From the NCBI GenBank assembly GCA_003724185.1, contig RHGM01000001.1, positions 806,001 to 870,000 of the forward strand: DNA of 64,000 nucleotides. Reading direction: 5' to 3'. This stretch comes from Porphyrobacter sp. IPPAS B-1204. GTDB taxonomy: Bacteria; Pseudomonadota; Alphaproteobacteria; Sphingomonadales; Sphingomonadaceae. This document shows, piece by piece, positions 29,350-37,950 of this stretch (the first letter of the stretch is position 1; each line of letters opens with the position of its first letter). Made by a program: the position numbers and the translations under genes. Below the pieces are notes generated by a model. The model worked only from the letters and a program-made list of their open reading frames with translations. It was not told where the DNA came from and searched no databases.

Positions 29350-29846
29350 TCATCACCCGCAACATCAAGACGCGCACGGTCAGCCTCGGTGATCCGCACC
29401 ACCCGCGCATTGTATTTCACCGTCTTGACCGCAATCGAGGTCTCGACGTGGTGCACGCCGGGCATCGACAGGATCTGATCGGAGGCCAGTTCGAGCAGAT
29501 TATCGAGCGAGTTGAACAGACAGATCGCCAGCACGTTGAATCGCCCCATGGTGATCATCACCGCATTGACCGAAGGCAGTTCGGCAATGCGTTCGGCCAC
29601 GCCGCGCGCCTCGCTGACATTCACCTCCACCCCGATGAACGCCATCCGGGCCGAATCTGCGAGGCCGAAGCTGGTGATCGCCGTGAACGAGATCAGGCCA
29701 TCCATCTGCAAACGCTTGATCCGGCCGCGTACCGTTCCTTCGGTCACGCCAAGGTCGATCGCGATCTTGCGGTTAGAAACGCGCGCGTCCCGCGCCAGCA
29801 CTTCGATCAGCTGGCGATCGAGATCATCGAGTTGCGGTACGCTCAT
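29343..29846 (-). CDS. Lrp/AsnC-family transcriptional regulator
   Basis: 'LDDLDRQLIEVLARDARVSNRKIAIDLGVTEGTVRGRIKRLQ'. Confidence 0.92.
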   Translation of the reverse strand: MSVPQLDDLDRQLIEVLARDARVSNRKIAIDLGVTEGTVRGRIKRLQMDGLISFTAITSFGLADSARMAFIGVEVNVSEARGVAERIAELPSVNAVMITMGRFNVLAICLFNSLDNLLELASDQILSMPGVHHVETSIAVKTVKYNARVVRITEADRARLDVAGDDA

Positions 29847-30322
29847 TCTTCGCCCCTCGCATCGATCGGCGCGACATCGAACTTGTATTTGATGACGTCG
29901 ACCGCAATCGCCGGGACCATTGAACGAATACCGTCGATCTTGCCGAATTTCGTCAGGAACAGGTCAGGCAGCTCGTCAAAATCGCGCAGCACCACCAGCA
30001 TGTCGATATCATAGCGACCGGTGACCAGATGGGCGGCGAAGACTTCGGGGAACTGGACCAGTTCCTCGACCACATCAACTGCCGGCCGGCCGTCAACCTC
30101 GATCGCGACCTCCATCAAGACGTTGTAACCATGCGCGGAAAAATCCGACACGGCGACCACGCGCAGCTTGTTGGCGTCTTCCATGCGCCGGATGCGCGCC
30201 GAAACTGTCGCTGCGGTCAGGCCGAGCGTGTTGGCGATCTGCTGGTTGGTCGCCCGGCCATTCAGGCGCAACTGTTCGACAATTGCCCGGTCTACATCAT
30301 CAATCGAGAAGTCATTTGACAT
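29843..30322 (-). CDS. Lrp/AsnC-family transcriptional regulator
   Basis: 'IDDVDRAIVEQLRLNGRATNQQIANTLGLTAATVSARIRRME'; stop overlaps start of 29343..29846. Confidence 0.92.
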   Translation of the reverse strand: MSNDFSIDDVDRAIVEQLRLNGRATNQQIANTLGLTAATVSARIRRMEDANKLRVVAVSDFSAHGYNVLMEVAIEVDGRPAVDVVEELVQFPEVFAAHLVTGRYDIDMLVVLRDFDELPDLFLTKFGKIDGIRSMVPAIAVDVIKYKFDVAPIDARGEE

Positions 30323-30350
30323 GGTGTCTCACAAACCCCGAATTTTGCAG

Positions 30351-30380
30351 TGCGTCAAGCTGACCACCGTTTGCGACGCG
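30351..30380. promoter_or_regulatory. cluster operator site at Lrp/AsnC pair: TGCGT-N20-ACGCG
   Basis: TGCGTCAAGCTGACCACCGTTTGCGACGCG, 28 bp upstream of Lrp/AsnC start. Confidence 0.65.
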
Positions 30381-30381
30381 A

Positions 30382-31647
30382 TCATTGTGCACCAGCCAGC
30401 GCGATACGGTCGCGTTCCAAGCGGCTGGCGGCAAGAAAGGCGAGCAGCGAGGCGAGCACGCCGACCGGCACGATGATCGTCAAGGCCAACTGCAGGGAGG
30501 CCGCGTTGTCGCCGAAGGCCTGGCTCAGCGCACCGGTGAGCCAGGGCCCGATGAAGTAACCGATGAGGGTGTTCACCGCCACGAACAGCGCAGTGGCGCT
30601 GGCCCGGTAGGCAGACGGCAGCATGTATTGCAGTGCTGCAAACAGCCCGACTGACCACCCGCCGCCAAGCAGCCCGCAAGGGATCGCCAACCACTTCGCC
30701 ATCACGAAGGTTGGTGCCCAGACGGTGGCGATCACCAGCAGGGTCGCAGCCCCGAGCGCCATTGCCGAAAGCAGCGCGGGCCAGGCCCGGCTGCGGCGCG
30801 ACATCCGGTCCGCCAGAAAGCCAAAGCCGAGCATTCCGACCAGTCCCGAGAGGCCGAAATTGAGCGCAAATGCGGTTTTGGCCGCCACCGGATCAATCGC
30901 ATAGCTGCGGGCGAACAGCTCCGGCCCCCAGTAACCGAAAGATATGCCTGACATAACACCAAGACCAAAGCCCATTGCCATCAGCATGAAGCTGGGCGTG
31001 CGCACCAGACGGGCAACCAAGGCACCCAGCGGGATGATCACCTGTTCCTCGCCTTCGACCTGCCCTTCGCGCGGCGGCTCACGGATCAGGGCAAGGGCGA
31101 TCAGACCCAGTGCTACACCGGGAATCCCGATGGCGAAAAAGGCTGCGCGCCAACCATGTTCGGCTGCGATCATCGGCCCGCCCGCCTGCCCGCCAATCTG
31201 GCCGATATAGGTCGCAAGGCCGAGGATCGCGAAAGCCATCCCGCGCCGTTCCGGCTTGAAATAGTCGGACAGCAGCGAATAGGCGGGAGCGACAAAGGCC
31301 GCTTCGCCAAGCCCGACCGCAACCCGCGCCAGAGCGAGTGTGACGGGGCCGGTCGCAAGCCCTGTCGCCGCAGTCGCAAGGCTCCACATCATGCACCCGC
31401 CGGCAATGATCCGCACCCGCGATGATCGGTCCGCCAGCCGCGCAAAAGGCACGCCCATCAGGACATAGAACACAACGAAGGCCGGCCCCATCAGCAGACC
31501 CATGAGGTTGTCGCCGACCCCGAATTCGGCCTTGATCGGCCCCACCAACCCGGTCAGCAAATAGCGGTCGGCAAAGTTGAAGATATAGATCGTCAGCAGG
31601 ATGCCAAGCACCAGCCACGGGTTCGAACGGGGGCGCGCGGTGTCCAT
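30382..31647 (-). CDS. MFS transporter
   Basis: About 12 hydrophobic segments, 'ADRYLLTGLVGPIKAEFGV', 'GLGEAAFVAPAYSLLSDYF'; ATGA overlap with upstream SDR. Confidence 0.9.
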   Translation of the reverse strand: MDTARPRSNPWLVLGILLTIYIFNFADRYLLTGLVGPIKAEFGVGDNLMGLLMGPAFVVFYVLMGVPFARLADRSSRVRIIAGGCMMWSLATAATGLATGPVTLALARVAVGLGEAAFVAPAYSLLSDYFKPERRGMAFAILGLATYIGQIGGQAGGPMIAAEHGWRAAFFAIGIPGVALGLIALALIREPPREGQVEGEEQVIIPLGALVARLVRTPSFMLMAMGFGLGVMSGISFGYWGPELFARSYAIDPVAAKTAFALNFGLSGLVGMLGFGFLADRMSRRSRAWPALLSAMALGAATLLVIATVWAPTFVMAKWLAIPCGLLGGGWSVGLFAALQYMLPSAYRASATALFVAVNTLIGYFIGPWLTGALSQAFGDNAASLQLALTIIVPVGVLASLLAFLAASRLERDRIALAGAQ

Positions 31648-32405
31648 CAGTCGCGCTTGATCATGCCGCCGTTGACGTGCCAGACCTGCCCGTTGACCCA
31701 CTCCCCGTCGTCAGAAGCAAGAAACGCGACAGCGCCGGCAATGTCTTCAGCCTTGCCAAGCCGGGTGTGCGGAACGCCCTTGAGGGCGGACTCCACATAT
31801 TCGTCCGAAAGGTGCTGCTTGACCGCTTCGGTCAGCACCACGCCGGGGCTGACGCCGTTGGCGCGAATGCCCTTCTTGCCGTATTTCGTGGCGACATGGC
31901 GCACCAGCGCGTGAATGGCGTTCTTGGTCATCGGATAGGCGACCTGAAAGGCATTGCCGCCAATCGCTGCGCCGGACGACGTGTAGATCATCGCCCCGTT
32001 GCCGCGTTCGAGCATCACCGGAAGCGCAGCCTGCGTCGCGAAGAAGTGGCTCTTGGTGTTGATAGCGAAAGAACGGTCGAGGACTTCTTCGGTGCAGTTC
32101 AAAGCGTCAATATCACCTTCGGTCCCGCCGGCGAGGTTGGAGTGATAGAAGTCGAGCCCGCCGAATTCTTCCAGCGCAGCCGCAACGATGGCCTTTTGGG
32201 ATTCGGCGCTGGTTCCGTCGAGATAGACCCCGATCGCGCGCCCACCAGCGGTGCGGATGGCCTCGGCAGTTTCCTTTGCCCAGTCCTCGGCGATGTCACC
32301 GATGACCACTGCAGCCCCTTCCTCGGCCAGGCGCCGTGCCGTGGCCGCGCCGATCCCGCGGCCGCCTCCGGCAACAATGCCCACCTTGCCCTGCAATCCG
32401 CGCAT
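31647..32405 (-). CDS. SDR-family oxidoreductase
   Basis: 'GKVGIVAGGGRGIGAATARRLAEEGA', 'YPMTKNAIHALVRHVATKYG'. Confidence 0.9.
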   Translation of the reverse strand: MRGLQGKVGIVAGGGRGIGAATARRLAEEGAAVVIGDIAEDWAKETAEAIRTAGGRAIGVYLDGTSAESQKAIVAAALEEFGGLDFYHSNLAGGTEGDIDALNCTEEVLDRSFAINTKSHFFATQAALPVMLERGNGAMIYTSSGAAIGGNAFQVAYPMTKNAIHALVRHVATKYGKKGIRANGVSPGVVLTEAVKQHLSDEYVESALKGVPHTRLGKAEDIAGAVAFLASDDGEWVNGQVWHVNGGMIKRD

Positions 32406-32417
32406 CATCTTCTCCCG

Positions 32418-32711
32418 TCAGGCGGCAAGGTGCCGCACAATGTAGTAAGCCCCGATCGGAAACACCCACCCCGGCCACGCCCAGCGCGCCAGTTTCGGGT
32501 TCTGGTGATTCCACAATCCCAGTGCGCCAGCCGCCCCCAGTGCCCCGGCGCCGTCAATCCAGAAACCCGCCAGACCGCCAAGACCGAGCAGGCCGAGCAT
32601 TCGTACTGCGCTGCCCGCTTGCCCCTGCGCAGGCGGCTGTCGCAGGCCTGCAAGGCCCGCCAGCCCGAACAGACCGAGCAAACCCGCCAAGGGTGCCAGT
32701 TCCACGCCCAT
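32418..32711 (-). CDS. small Gly/Leu/Ala-rich membrane protein
   Basis: MGVELAPLAGLLGLFGLAGLAGL..., same orientation as flanking operon genes. Confidence 0.45.
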   Translation of the reverse strand: MGVELAPLAGLLGLFGLAGLAGLRQPPAQGQAGSAVRMLGLLGLGGLAGFWIDGAGALGAAGALGLWNHQNPKLARWAWPGWVFPIGAYYIVRHLAA

Positions 32712-32725
32712 CACCCTTGCCCCTG

Positions 32726-34264
32726 CTAGGTCATTACCGGGCGACGACCCGACCATGGTGCTACCCGTTCAAGTTGCCCCGCCAATTGGTAAAGCAGCGC
32801 CTCCTTCCCGTAGCGACCGGTGAACTGCATCCCGATCGGCAACCCGTCTGCCGACATCCCGAGCGGCACCGACATGCTCGGCTGGCCGGTGAAATTGGCG
32901 ATCTGGGTGAAGGGCGAAAACATCGCAGCGCGCTGGCCCCATTCGGGGAACGGCACGCCGGGCGAAAGATTGATCTGGCCGATCTCCAGCGGCGGCTTGG
33001 CCAAGGTGGGCGAGAGGATCACGTCGTAGTTCTCCATGAACTGCGCCACTGCCACCGCCGCGCTCTGCATGGCGTTGTTGGCGCGGGCGAAATCCGCCCC
33101 CGTAGTGGTCTGCCCATAGCCGACGAAGCCAAGGGTAATCGGCTCCAGCACGTCCGGCCCGAGCTCGATCCCGAGCGCCTTGGCCCGGTCGACCAGGTCC
33201 GCCGCAAGTGACGAGGCAATCAGGACAAAACTCGCCTGCCCCAGCGCGGCAGCATCCAGTTTGGGCGCGGCTTCTTCGACGTGGTGCCCCATGCTTTCGC
33301 ACAGCCCCGCAGCTGCGTTCAGCGCCGCAAGACATTCCGGGTCGACCGGCGCGCCACTGGCAGGTGTGCTCATCAGGGCGATCCGCAACCGGCGCGGGTC
33401 CCGCTCGACATGGGACAGGAACGTGCCTTCGGGCGAGGGCGCGGAATAGCGCGAACCCGCTTCCGGGCCGTGCGTTGCATCAAGCAGCGCCGCCGAATCC
33501 CGCACCGAGCGCGTGATGACATGGTGCGTGGAGAAACCCGCCCACCCTTCTGTCCGGAATGGGCCCATCGGTGTCCGCCCGCGGCTCGGCTTCATCCCGA
33601 ACAGGCCGCAGCACGATGCGGGAATGCGGATTGAACCGCCCCCGTCGGTGGCGTGCGCCGCCGGGATTACGCCCGCCGCAACCGCCGCCGCCGCGCCGCC
33701 GGACGAGCCGCCCGCGATGCGTTCCGGATTCCAAGGGTTGCGGGTCGCGCCCATCAACGCGCTTTCGGTGGTACCGGTCAGGCCGAATTCGGGCGTTGTG
33801 GTCTTGCCGAACACCACGAGGCCAGCACGGCGGTAACGCTGCACCAGTTCGGTGGTGAACAGCCCGGTTTGGCCCTTGTTTAGCCGGCTTCCACCCTCGG
33901 TTGGCAGGCCCTCGATATAGGCGGCAAGGTCTTTGAGCAGCCACGGCACGCCAGTGAACGGGCCATCAGGCAGCCCGCGCGCGATTTCGGCGCGGGCGAA
34001 GTCATAATGCTTCTGTGCCATGAAGTTGAAGCGCGGGTTCATCGCCTCGGCCCGCGCGATGGCAGCTTCGAGCAATTCGCCGGGGGAGACCTCGCGTGCC
34101 CGCACCAGACCGGCGAGCCCAAGCGCGTCATGGTCGCCCAGAGCGTCGCTCGCACGCGCCGCCACGGCAGCGCCCGCCCCGCCCCCCGTCAGGCCGAGCG
34201 CAGCCAGAGCCGTGCCGCCTGCCAGCACTGAACGACGGGTGGTGAGCGATGATGCAGTCGCCAC
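32726..34264 (-). CDS. amidase-signature-family amidase with Tat-like signal, GTG start
   Basis: 'WLLKDLAAY', 'GGSSGGAAAAVAAG', 'GGGSIRIPA' Ser-cisSer-Lys motifs; N-terminal 'TTRRSVLAGGTALAALG'. Confidence 0.9.
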   Translation of the reverse strand: MATASSLTTRRSVLAGGTALAALGLTGGGAGAAVAARASDALGDHDALGLAGLVRAREVSPGELLEAAIARAEAMNPRFNFMAQKHYDFARAEIARGLPDGPFTGVPWLLKDLAAYIEGLPTEGGSRLNKGQTGLFTTELVQRYRRAGLVVFGKTTTPEFGLTGTTESALMGATRNPWNPERIAGGSSGGAAAAVAAGVIPAAHATDGGGSIRIPASCCGLFGMKPSRGRTPMGPFRTEGWAGFSTHHVITRSVRDSAALLDATHGPEAGSRYSAPSPEGTFLSHVERDPRRLRIALMSTPASGAPVDPECLAALNAAAGLCESMGHHVEEAAPKLDAAALGQASFVLIASSLAADLVDRAKALGIELGPDVLEPITLGFVGYGQTTTGADFARANNAMQSAAVAVAQFMENYDVILSPTLAKPPLEIGQINLSPGVPFPEWGQRAAMFSPFTQIANFTGQPSMSVPLGMSADGLPIGMQFTGRYGKEALLYQLAGQLERVAPWSGRRPVMT

Positions 34265-34268
34265 CGGG

Positions 34269-35375
34269 TCAGCCCGCCACTCGCTGGGCGGCGGGAACGC
34301 CGTCACCCGCAGCATAGAAGCGGGTGTAGAACTTGCGGAAATGCGGGATCGGACCGTCGCCGTCGCAGATGATCGGATTGGGCTCGTAGCGCATCCGGTC
34401 CCACACCACCTTGTCCTGATCGAGCTGCTTGTTGACGTCCTTGATGATCGCCCGCGCAAGACCGGCCATCGGCCCTTCGGTCTGTTCGCGTGGCTGGGTG
34501 TAGCAGTAGATCACCTGCAACTCGTCAAGCTCTACCGGGATGATGCAGGCGATCAGCAGCGTTTCGCAGATACCGGTAAAGCGCACCCACGCCTGGCCCG
34601 GGCCCACAGAATTGCTGGTGATGGCACCATCGACCATCCCCTTGGGTGTGCCCATCTTGGCCCGGACGATCCCGCTGCGATCCCATTCCCCCCACGACAG
34701 CTCGGAGGTCGGCAATTCTGCGGTGCCGTGAATGTATTTGAAGTGGGCAAAATCCACGCCATTCTCGGCCATGTTCTGAAGCGAGCCAAAAATGCGCCAC
34801 TCGACCACGTCGTAGGGCGTCCAGTCAGGGTCGCTTGCTTCGGGCAGATGCACCACGTCGTAGAGCGGGGCGGCATCTTCAGGGTGATACCACATCCACA
34901 GCCACTGGTTGGCTTCACTGATGTGCCAGGTGCGGGTGCACTTGCGCTTGACCTGCGGCGGGATCGCCTTGGCGTAAGGGATCTCTTTCACCACGCCTTC
35001 CTCGCCATCATAACGCCACGCGTGGAACGGACATTCCAGCAGATTGCCATGCACCTTGCCGCCGTGCCCCATATGTGCGCCAAGGTGCTTGCAATAGGCA
35101 TCGACCATGCGCACCTGGCCATCCTCGCCGCGCCACACAGCAAGGTCCTGGCCGAAGTAACGCGCCGGCTTGACCTCGCCCACCGCGAGATCCTTCGCCA
35201 GCATGAAGGGATACCAGCCGAACGGAAAACCGATGTCGAGATTGCGCGCGGCAGCGGAGGGACGGTTGGCGATGGGCGCCACGCGCCACGCCTCGCGCTC
35301 TTCCTTGCTCATCTTTTCGAGCACCTGCCACACGGCCACCGGAGCGGTGCGGGCGTCGGTTGCAGTATCAGTCAT
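34269..35375 (-). CDS. Rieske non-heme iron oxygenase, KshA-like (second copy)
   Basis: 'CKHLGAHM...CPFHAWRY'; 'QNMAENGVDFAHFKYIH'. Confidence 0.88.
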   Translation of the reverse strand: MTDTATDARTAPVAVWQVLEKMSKEEREAWRVAPIANRPSAAARNLDIGFPFGWYPFMLAKDLAVGEVKPARYFGQDLAVWRGEDGQVRMVDAYCKHLGAHMGHGGKVHGNLLECPFHAWRYDGEEGVVKEIPYAKAIPPQVKRKCTRTWHISEANQWLWMWYHPEDAAPLYDVVHLPEASDPDWTPYDVVEWRIFGSLQNMAENGVDFAHFKYIHGTAELPTSELSWGEWDRSGIVRAKMGTPKGMVDGAITSNSVGPGQAWVRFTGICETLLIACIIPVELDELQVIYCYTQPREQTEGPMAGLARAIIKDVNKQLDQDKVVWDRMRYEPNPIICDGDGPIPHFRKFYTRFYAAGDGVPAAQRVAG

Positions 35376-35414
35376 ATCGTCCTCCCCGGCAGCGCCGGAT
35401 TTGCATCAATCGGT

Positions 35415-36281
35415 TCAGAGTTTGAAAACGGCTTTCGCATTGTCGCGCAGGAACTTGGGCCACACCGCGTCCTTCAGCGGAACGGCTTCCATGTCGGACA
35501 TGATGCGTTCGAGGCTGAGCCCCATCGGGAAATATCCCGCATAGATGATCTTGTCCGCGCCGCGGGTGTTGGCGTAATCGATGATCGCCTTGGGGTAATG
35601 CTTGGGCGCGAAGGCGCTGGTCGAGTAATAGAGGTTCGGCCATTTCAGCATCAGCTTGACCGCGAGATCCTGCCACGGCTCGGCCCCGTGGCGCATCACG
35701 ATCTTGAGATCGGGGAAGAACCAGCAGACCTCGTCGAGGTGTTCGACCTTCTGGGTCTCCATCGGGATGCGCGGGCCGGGAATGCCGACATTCAGGCAGA
35801 TCGGCAGATCCAGTTCGACCGCGCAGGCATAGAGCGGGAACATATACTTGTGATTGATCGCCACCTGCGGCAGCGTGCCGGCCGGAAACACGCTGATCGC
35901 CGACAGGCCGACTTCGGCATGGATGCGCTTGATCCGGCGCACTTCCTCCATCCCCTTGTTGGGATCGCACGGCAGGTCGAAGAAGAACCGGTCGCCGTAC
36001 ATTTCCTTGGCACGGCGCGAAGTGGCGTTCTCGTTCCAGCCGACCAGCGCCTTGTCGATCCCGTTCTTGTCCATCTGTTCGACAGTCCAGCGGACATAAT
36101 CATCGGCATGGCCGGTCTGCGGCACATCCTTGAACATGTATTGCGCCGGCATGGAAAACTGCTGCAGCGTCTCGGCATCCTTGATCAGCGGCCGGAAGGC
36201 AGTGAACCAGTCGGACCGGTCCTCAGCCTCGGGAATGCCGAGCATGCAGTCGATAATGCCGATGTCCTTGGGGAACCCCAT
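35415..36281 (-). CDS. amidohydrolase-family protein (ACMSD-like TIM barrel)
   Basis: 'MGFPKDIGIIDCMLGIPEAEDRSDWF...', 'MRHGAEPW'. Confidence 0.78.
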   Translation of the reverse strand: MGFPKDIGIIDCMLGIPEAEDRSDWFTAFRPLIKDAETLQQFSMPAQYMFKDVPQTGHADDYVRWTVEQMDKNGIDKALVGWNENATSRRAKEMYGDRFFFDLPCDPNKGMEEVRRIKRIHAEVGLSAISVFPAGTLPQVAINHKYMFPLYACAVELDLPICLNVGIPGPRIPMETQKVEHLDEVCWFFPDLKIVMRHGAEPWQDLAVKLMLKWPNLYYSTSAFAPKHYPKAIIDYANTRGADKIIYAGYFPMGLSLERIMSDMEAVPLKDAVWPKFLRDNAKAVFKL

Positions 36282-36282
36282 G

Positions 36283-37950
36283 TCATTGCTCTCCGTAGAG
36301 TTTGGGCCAGGCCGCCCGCAGCGCGATCTTGTCGACCTTGCCGACGTGGTTGCGCGGCAGCGGATCAGATAGAAACGCGACGTGTCCGGGCGCCTTGTAG
36401 CGCGCAAGGCGCTCGCCGACCCAGTCCTTGACCTGCTGTTCGCCAAGGTTTTCAGCCCGCACCACGGCGACCAGCAATTCGCCCAACCGCTCATCAACAA
36501 TGCCAAAGGCAGCGCATTCGCCAATGCCGGGCAATTCGCCCAGCACCCGTTCAACCTCGGCGCAGTAGATGTTCTCACCGCCCGAGATGACCATGTCCTT
36601 CACCCGGTCGACGATGAAGATGTAACCTTCTTCGTCGATGTAACCGACATCCCCGGTGCGCAGCCAGCCATCCTTGGTGAAGGCGGCGGCAGTATCTTCG
36701 GGCCGGTTCCAGTACCCAGCCATCACCATGGCGCCCTTGAGCTGGATCTCACCGCTCTCGCCTGCGGGTTGCTGCGTGCCATCGGGCGCAACGATGCGCA
36801 CCTGAGCGAGCGGCAGGATCCGCCCCGCCGACGCGCGCTTGCGCAGGAAATCCTCACCCACCGCCTGCGCCAGCGAGCCCGAAGCCTCGGTCATCCCGTA
36901 GCCGGTGCCCATCACTGCCTGCGGACAGGCCTCGCGGATCGCATCGAGCAGATTGACCGGCAGCGCCTGTCCGCCGGACGCGATGTTGCGCAGCGACGAC
37001 AGATCGCTCTCGCCCGGCGCAGAGCGGTGCAGCAGATCCCAGAGCATGGTCGGCACGGCAGAGAACATCGTGATTGTCTCTGCCGCGATCAGCCGCGCCG
37101 CTTCACCCGCATCCCAGCGGCGCATGATCACCACTTTGGACCCGGCAAACAGGGGCGAGAGGAACGCTGCGCCGAGCCCTGAGATATGGAACAGCGGATA
37201 GACCAGCAGCACCGCTTGCTGCGGCAGCATTGCCATCAATTGCTCCGGCGTCATGCCGTGGGCGCGGGCCATGTTGTGCAGCACCATCGTGCCCGACAGC
37301 TGCATCAGCATCAGCCCGGTGATCAGGCTGCGATGGGTCAGCACCGCCCCCTTCACCCGCCCGGTCGTGCCCGAGGTGAACAGGATCGCAGCCGGGTCGA
37401 GCGGCGTGGACGGTGCGGGCGCATTCGCATCGGCGCTGCGGCGAGCGATCTCCGCCGCGTCGAATGGCCGGGTCAGATCAAGCATCCGCCCTTGGTAGCC
37501 GCCCTCGCGGATCAGGCCTGCACGGCGGCTGTCGGCCAGCACCACTGCCGGGGTCACCTCGGCGATCATCGCCGCCAGTTCGGCAGGCGATCCGCGGCTG
37601 TTGAGCAAAGCCGCCACCCCGCCTGCCTTGATCACCGCCATGAAGGCGACGATCCATTCGGCGCGGTTGCGCATGCAGATCGCCACCCGGTCACCACGCC
37701 GGATATCGAGCATCGCCGCCAACTGGTCGCGCCAGGTGAAGACCTGTTCAAAGGTCAGCCGCCGCTCTGCCCCGTCAGATGAGAAATCGACCAGAAAAGT
37801 CTTGTCCCCATGGCGCCGGGCATGGTCGATCATGATCGCCAGATCGGGCGCGGCATGGGCGAATTGCAGCAAACCGTCCTGCTCGACCAGCGCAAAGGGC
37901 GTACCCGGCGCAGTCACGGCAGCAAAGACGGGATCGACCGTGTTCATCAC
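36283..37950 (-). CDS. AMP-dependent acyl-CoA synthetase
   Basis: 'AILFTSGTTGRVKGAVLTH', 'GWLRTGDVGYIDEEGYIFIVDRVKDMVISGGENIY'. Confidence 0.93.
   Translation of the reverse strand: MMNTVDPVFAAVTAPGTPFALVEQDGLLQFAHAAPDLAIMIDHARRHGDKTFLVDFSSDGAERRLTFEQVFTWRDQLAAMLDIRRGDRVAICMRNRAEWIVAFMAVIKAGGVAALLNSRGSPAELAAMIAEVTPAVVLADSRRAGLIREGGYQGRMLDLTRPFDAAEIARRSADANAPAPSTPLDPAAILFTSGTTGRVKGAVLTHRSLITGLMLMQLSGTMVLHNMARAHGMTPEQLMAMLPQQAVLLVYPLFHISGLGAAFLSPLFAGSKVVIMRRWDAGEAARLIAAETITMFSAVPTMLWDLLHRSAPGESDLSSLRNIASGGQALPVNLLDAIREACPQAVMGTGYGMTEASGSLAQAVGEDFLRKRASAGRILPLAQVRIVAPDGTQQPAGESGEIQLKGAMVMAGYWNRPEDTAAAFTKDGWLRTGDVGYIDEEGYIFIVDRVKDMVISGGENIYCAEVERVLGELPGIGECAAFGIVDERLGELLVAVVRAENLGEQQVKDWVGERLARYKAPGHVAFLSDPLPRNHVGKVDKIALRAAWPKLYGEQ

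Noticed and set aside
34020-36431. 803-aa plus-strand ORF
   Set aside because: Antisense to amidase, Rieske oxygenase and amidohydrolase genes with clear family motifs; composition (Arg/His/Asp-rich, no domains) is typical of GC-rich antisense frames.
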